DNA of 8,231 nucleotides, taken from NCBI GenBank assembly GCA_030042335.1, contig JASHZW010000004.1, forward strand, positions 1 to 8,231. The letters run 5' to 3'. Below are positions 6,390 through 8,231 of this stretch, piece after piece (position 1 is the stretch's first letter; every line of letters begins with the position of its first letter). This DNA is from Nitrososphaerales archaeon. Its GTDB lineage: Archaea; Thermoproteota; Nitrososphaeria; Nitrososphaerales; UBA183. A program made the position numbers and the translations under genes. The notes under the pieces are model-generated. The model was not told the origin of the DNA. It was given only the letters and a program-made list of their open reading frames with translations, and made no database searches.

Positions 6390-6481
6390 CGGGCCATGTG
6401 CAGACGGGTGGGATTTGGACTTTAGACATCTGCGCCTAGAAATCCATCCGAGCTCCCCAGACTCACGGTCCAAACTCGAGG
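6390..6481 (+). other. Noncoding leader of pheT with two competing inverted repeats
   Basis: I see no gene between 6362 and 6481. GGATTT (6411-6416) can pair with AAATCC (6440-6445), while TTTGGAC (6414-6420) can pair with GTCCAAA (6468-6474), ending 7 bases before the pheT ATG. The two stems share bases 6414-6416 and exclude each other. A secondary TATA-like CTTTAGA lies at 6420-6426. Stems this short can arise by chance, so a regulatory role is speculative. Confidence 0.3.
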
Positions 6482-8119
6482 ATGTTTCTAACTTTGCCCG
6501 TTCTTCGTATCTTCTTTGAACGTTTCGAGCGTATGACCGGTCTCCCGCGCCGGACTATCGTCGACAGGCTGCCCTATCTAGGACTGGACATAGAAGGAGA
6601 GGACCCTGACGCGATAAGGATAGAGTACAACCCCAACAGGCCTGACTTTTCCACCGACTATGGAATTGCCAGAGCCCTCCTCGGGCTGGTCGGACGTCAG
6701 ATGGGTCCGCCTGAATACAAAGTGACCGAGGGTTCGGTCTCCGTTCGCGTGGATGCGAATCTCCAGAAGGTCAGGCCGTACATCGCGTGCGCGGCGGTGA
6801 GGGGGCTGAAGATGGATGACGAGACGATAAGGCAGCTGATCTCGATGCAGGAGGACCTGCACAATGGCATCGCGAGGAAGCGCAAGAAGGCAGCGATAGG
6901 CCTACACGACCTGGATGCGGTCCGGCCACCGCTCACCTACTCGGGTGTGCCCTCTTCCTTCGAGTTCGTCCCACTCGGCGAGAGCAGGAAGATGAGCATC
7001 GAGAAGATTCTCAACGAGACAGAGACTGGCGTGTCGTATGGCTCGGTGCTCAAGAACACGAAGATGTACCCCATTCTGGCAGATTCTGCCGGTACCGTCC
7101 TCTCATTCCCTCCGATAATCAATGGTAGCGTGACCAAGGTCGACACAGGCACGAAGAACATGTTGGTGGATGTCACGTCGACTGATCAGCGAATAGGGGA
7201 TGAGGTGCTTGCGATATTGTGCGCGGCGTTGTCAGACGCCGGAGGCGCGATCGAATCCCTCCACATCGAGTATCCTGATTCCAAGAGGACGACCCCCGAC
7301 CTTTCCCCCACCAAGATGAAGTTCGACGGAGGCCTGGCCAGGAGTCTGATCGGGCTGAACCTCGACGCGAAGGAGATGGTGCTGTGCCTGGAGCGCAGCC
7401 GTCTCGGCCTGGACCGGGAAGGGAACGCGATCATACCTAGGTACCGCGTCGACATACTCCATCCAGTCGACCTTGTGGAGGAAGTCGCCATAGGCTACGG
7501 TCTGGACAAGATAGAACCGGCCTATCCGGCGAGCCCGGAGCCCGGAAGCCTGAACCCGCTCGTTGTAGGTCTCAACAGCATCTCGGAATCGGTCTCGATG
7601 GCAGGTTTCACCGAGACCATGAACTTCGACCTCGTCGACATGGCTTCACTCTATACTAGGTTCTCCAGAAGCCCTGATGCCAGGATAGAGGTGGAGAACC
7701 CACGGACAATCGAGCACAGCCTGCTCCGGGATTCGTTACTACCGTCACTGATGTCGGTCCTCTCCCGCAACATTCAGGCTTCCTATCCTCAGAAGGTCTA
7801 CGAGGTGGGAAGGGTCTTCCTAAGAGACGGAAAGAAGATAGTCGAACGACCCAGGGTCTCGGCCTTGGTCGCGCACTCGTCCTCCTCTTTCTCGGAAGCC
7901 AAATCCTACCTGGAAGCCCTGGTGTCGACCCAACTGGGAGAATCGATCAAAACTGTTCCCGCAGACCATTGGGCTTTTGCCGAGGGCAGGACCGCACAGG
8001 TCTTCGTCAAGGACGAGAGCATCGGATACTTGGGAGAGGTAAAGCCATCGGCACTCGCCTCTTTCGGTCTCGATGTCCCCGTGGCTGGATACGAGATCGA
8101 CCTGGTGACCTTCCTGTAG
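6482..8119 (+). CDS. pheT: Phenylalanyl-tRNA synthetase beta subunit
   Basis: This is the beta chain of PheRS, 545 residues, the usual archaeal length. It carries the tRNA-binding and editing modules and assembles with PheS. Seen in order: an N-terminal domain with MTGLPRRTIVDRLPYLGLDIE and the family hallmark YNPNRPDFSTDYGIARAL (about 49-66); a B3/4 editing-type domain (about 90-260) with IGLHDLDAV and FPPIINGSVTKVD; a B5 domain ending in DLVEEVAIGYGLDKI (330-344); and a C-terminal catalytic-like core with NPRTIEHSLLRDSLLPSLM (406-424), VYEVGRVF (439-446) and GYLGEVKP (515-522). The ATG at 6482 gives a standard N-terminus. GAGG sits too close to the ATG to act as a ribosome site. It would normally be cotranscribed with pheS; here it probably uses its own promoter. 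Confidence 0.96.
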   Translation: MFLTLPVLRIFFERFERMTGLPRRTIVDRLPYLGLDIEGEDPDAIRIEYNPNRPDFSTDYGIARALLGLVGRQMGPPEYKVTEGSVSVRVDANLQKVRPYIACAAVRGLKMDDETIRQLISMQEDLHNGIARKRKKAAIGLHDLDAVRPPLTYSGVPSSFEFVPLGESRKMSIEKILNETETGVSYGSVLKNTKMYPILADSAGTVLSFPPIINGSVTKVDTGTKNMLVDVTSTDQRIGDEVLAILCAALSDAGGAIESLHIEYPDSKRTTPDLSPTKMKFDGGLARSLIGLNLDAKEMVLCLERSRLGLDREGNAIIPRYRVDILHPVDLVEEVAIGYGLDKIEPAYPASPEPGSLNPLVVGLNSISESVSMAGFTETMNFDLVDMASLYTRFSRSPDARIEVENPRTIEHSLLRDSLLPSLMSVLSRNIQASYPQKVYEVGRVFLRDGKKIVERPRVSALVAHSSSSFSEAKSYLEALVSTQLGESIKTVPADHWAFAEGRTAQVFVKDESIGYLGEVKPSALASFGLDVPVAGYEIDLVTFL

Positions 8120-8123
8120 AATT

Positions 8124-8130
8124 GATATAA
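8124..8130 (+). promoter_or_regulatory. Putative TATA box downstream of pheT
   Basis: GATATAA at 8124-8130 lies just after the pheT stop and would start a transcript near 8153, about 13 bases before the ATG at 8166. It suggests that a new transcription unit begins at the right edge. Judged on spacing and sequence alone. Confidence 0.4.
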
Positions 8131-8165
8131 CCAGGGCCGACGTATTTCGTCCGGCTTCCGTCGAA

Positions 8166-8231
8166 ATGCACGAACAACGGCCACCCGCGAAGGCGGTAAC
8201 ACGCTTTGATGAACGGATGGTTTACCCAGTC
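8166..8231 (+). CDS. Possible start of an unidentified gene, cut by the window edge
   Basis: From the ATG at 8166 the frame is open for 22 codons to the end of the window (MHEQRPPAKAVTRFDERM and onward). A TATA-like box at 8124-8130 is at a suitable distance. I do not recognise the product, and 22 codons are too few to be sure that it is coding. Confidence 0.4.
   Translation, partial: MHEQRPPAKAVTRFDERMVYPV

Noticed and set aside
5645..6481. Intein or group I intron within the PheRS genes
   Set aside because: pheS and pheT are each complete with their own start and stop, and the LAGLIDADG gene runs antisense between them.
8206..8212. C-box-like TTGATGA, possible C/D box sRNA
   Set aside because: The first base does not fit RTGATGA, no D box or kink-turn partner is visible before the window edge, and the bases fall within a possible coding frame.
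1..8231. CRISPR array, insertion sequence with terminal inverted repeats, or tRNA genes
   Set aside because: No regularly spaced repeats, no transposase with paired ends, and no cloverleaf with T-arm consensus were seen on either strand.

Overview
The window looks like a chromosomal segment of an archaeon from the TACK group. My best guess is Nitrososphaerota (Thaumarchaeota) or a close relative. The evidence is a 5S-rRNA-like sequence standing apart from the other rRNA genes, a DUF1512 membrane protein, archaeal-type phosphopantetheine adenylyltransferase, type II methionine aminopeptidase, archaeal-type TrpRS, and an archaeal/eukaryal-type PheRS alpha with an N-terminal winged-helix region. 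GTG and TTG starts, TATA-like boxes about 26 bases ahead of the predicted transcript starts, and the absence of strong Shine-Dalgarno sites also fit archaea. Two sampled 60-base lines show about 63% GC in pheT and about 42% in the pheS-pheT gap.

Layout: the 3' part of a 5S rRNA gene (1-99), then a two-gene unit of a DUF1512 membrane protein (186-1307) and a small zinc-ribbon protein (1307-1501). These run tail-to-tail into map on the minus strand (1498-2388), the two stop codons sharing one CTAG palindrome. map and coaD (2444-2974) diverge from a 55-base promoter region and both appear to start with TTG. coaD leads a tight unit of coaD, trpS (2988-4133) and pheS (4130-5644). pheT (6482-8119) follows after an 837-base gap. 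A possible new promoter and an ORF running off the end follow pheT (8166-8231).

The gap between pheS and pheT is the most interesting part. It holds, on the opposite strand, a free-standing LAGLIDADG endonuclease-like gene (5659-6361) with a C-terminal helix-turn-helix-like tail. It is split over three reading frames by two lesions. Each lesion sits at the same 7-mer (CAAAACT on the minus strand), and each is repaired exactly by adding one A to an A4 run, giving a continuous 234-codon protein. The region is visibly AT-richer than its neighbours. The element separates the two subunits of PheRS, places a T-rich terminator-like tract just after pheS, and provides an AT-rich promoter-like element that reads both ways in front of pheT.

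Functionally the window is translation and housekeeping: rRNA, initiator-methionine removal, coenzyme A synthesis, and charging of tRNA(Trp) and tRNA(Phe). The selfish, apparently decaying homing-endonuclease gene is the only accessory piece.
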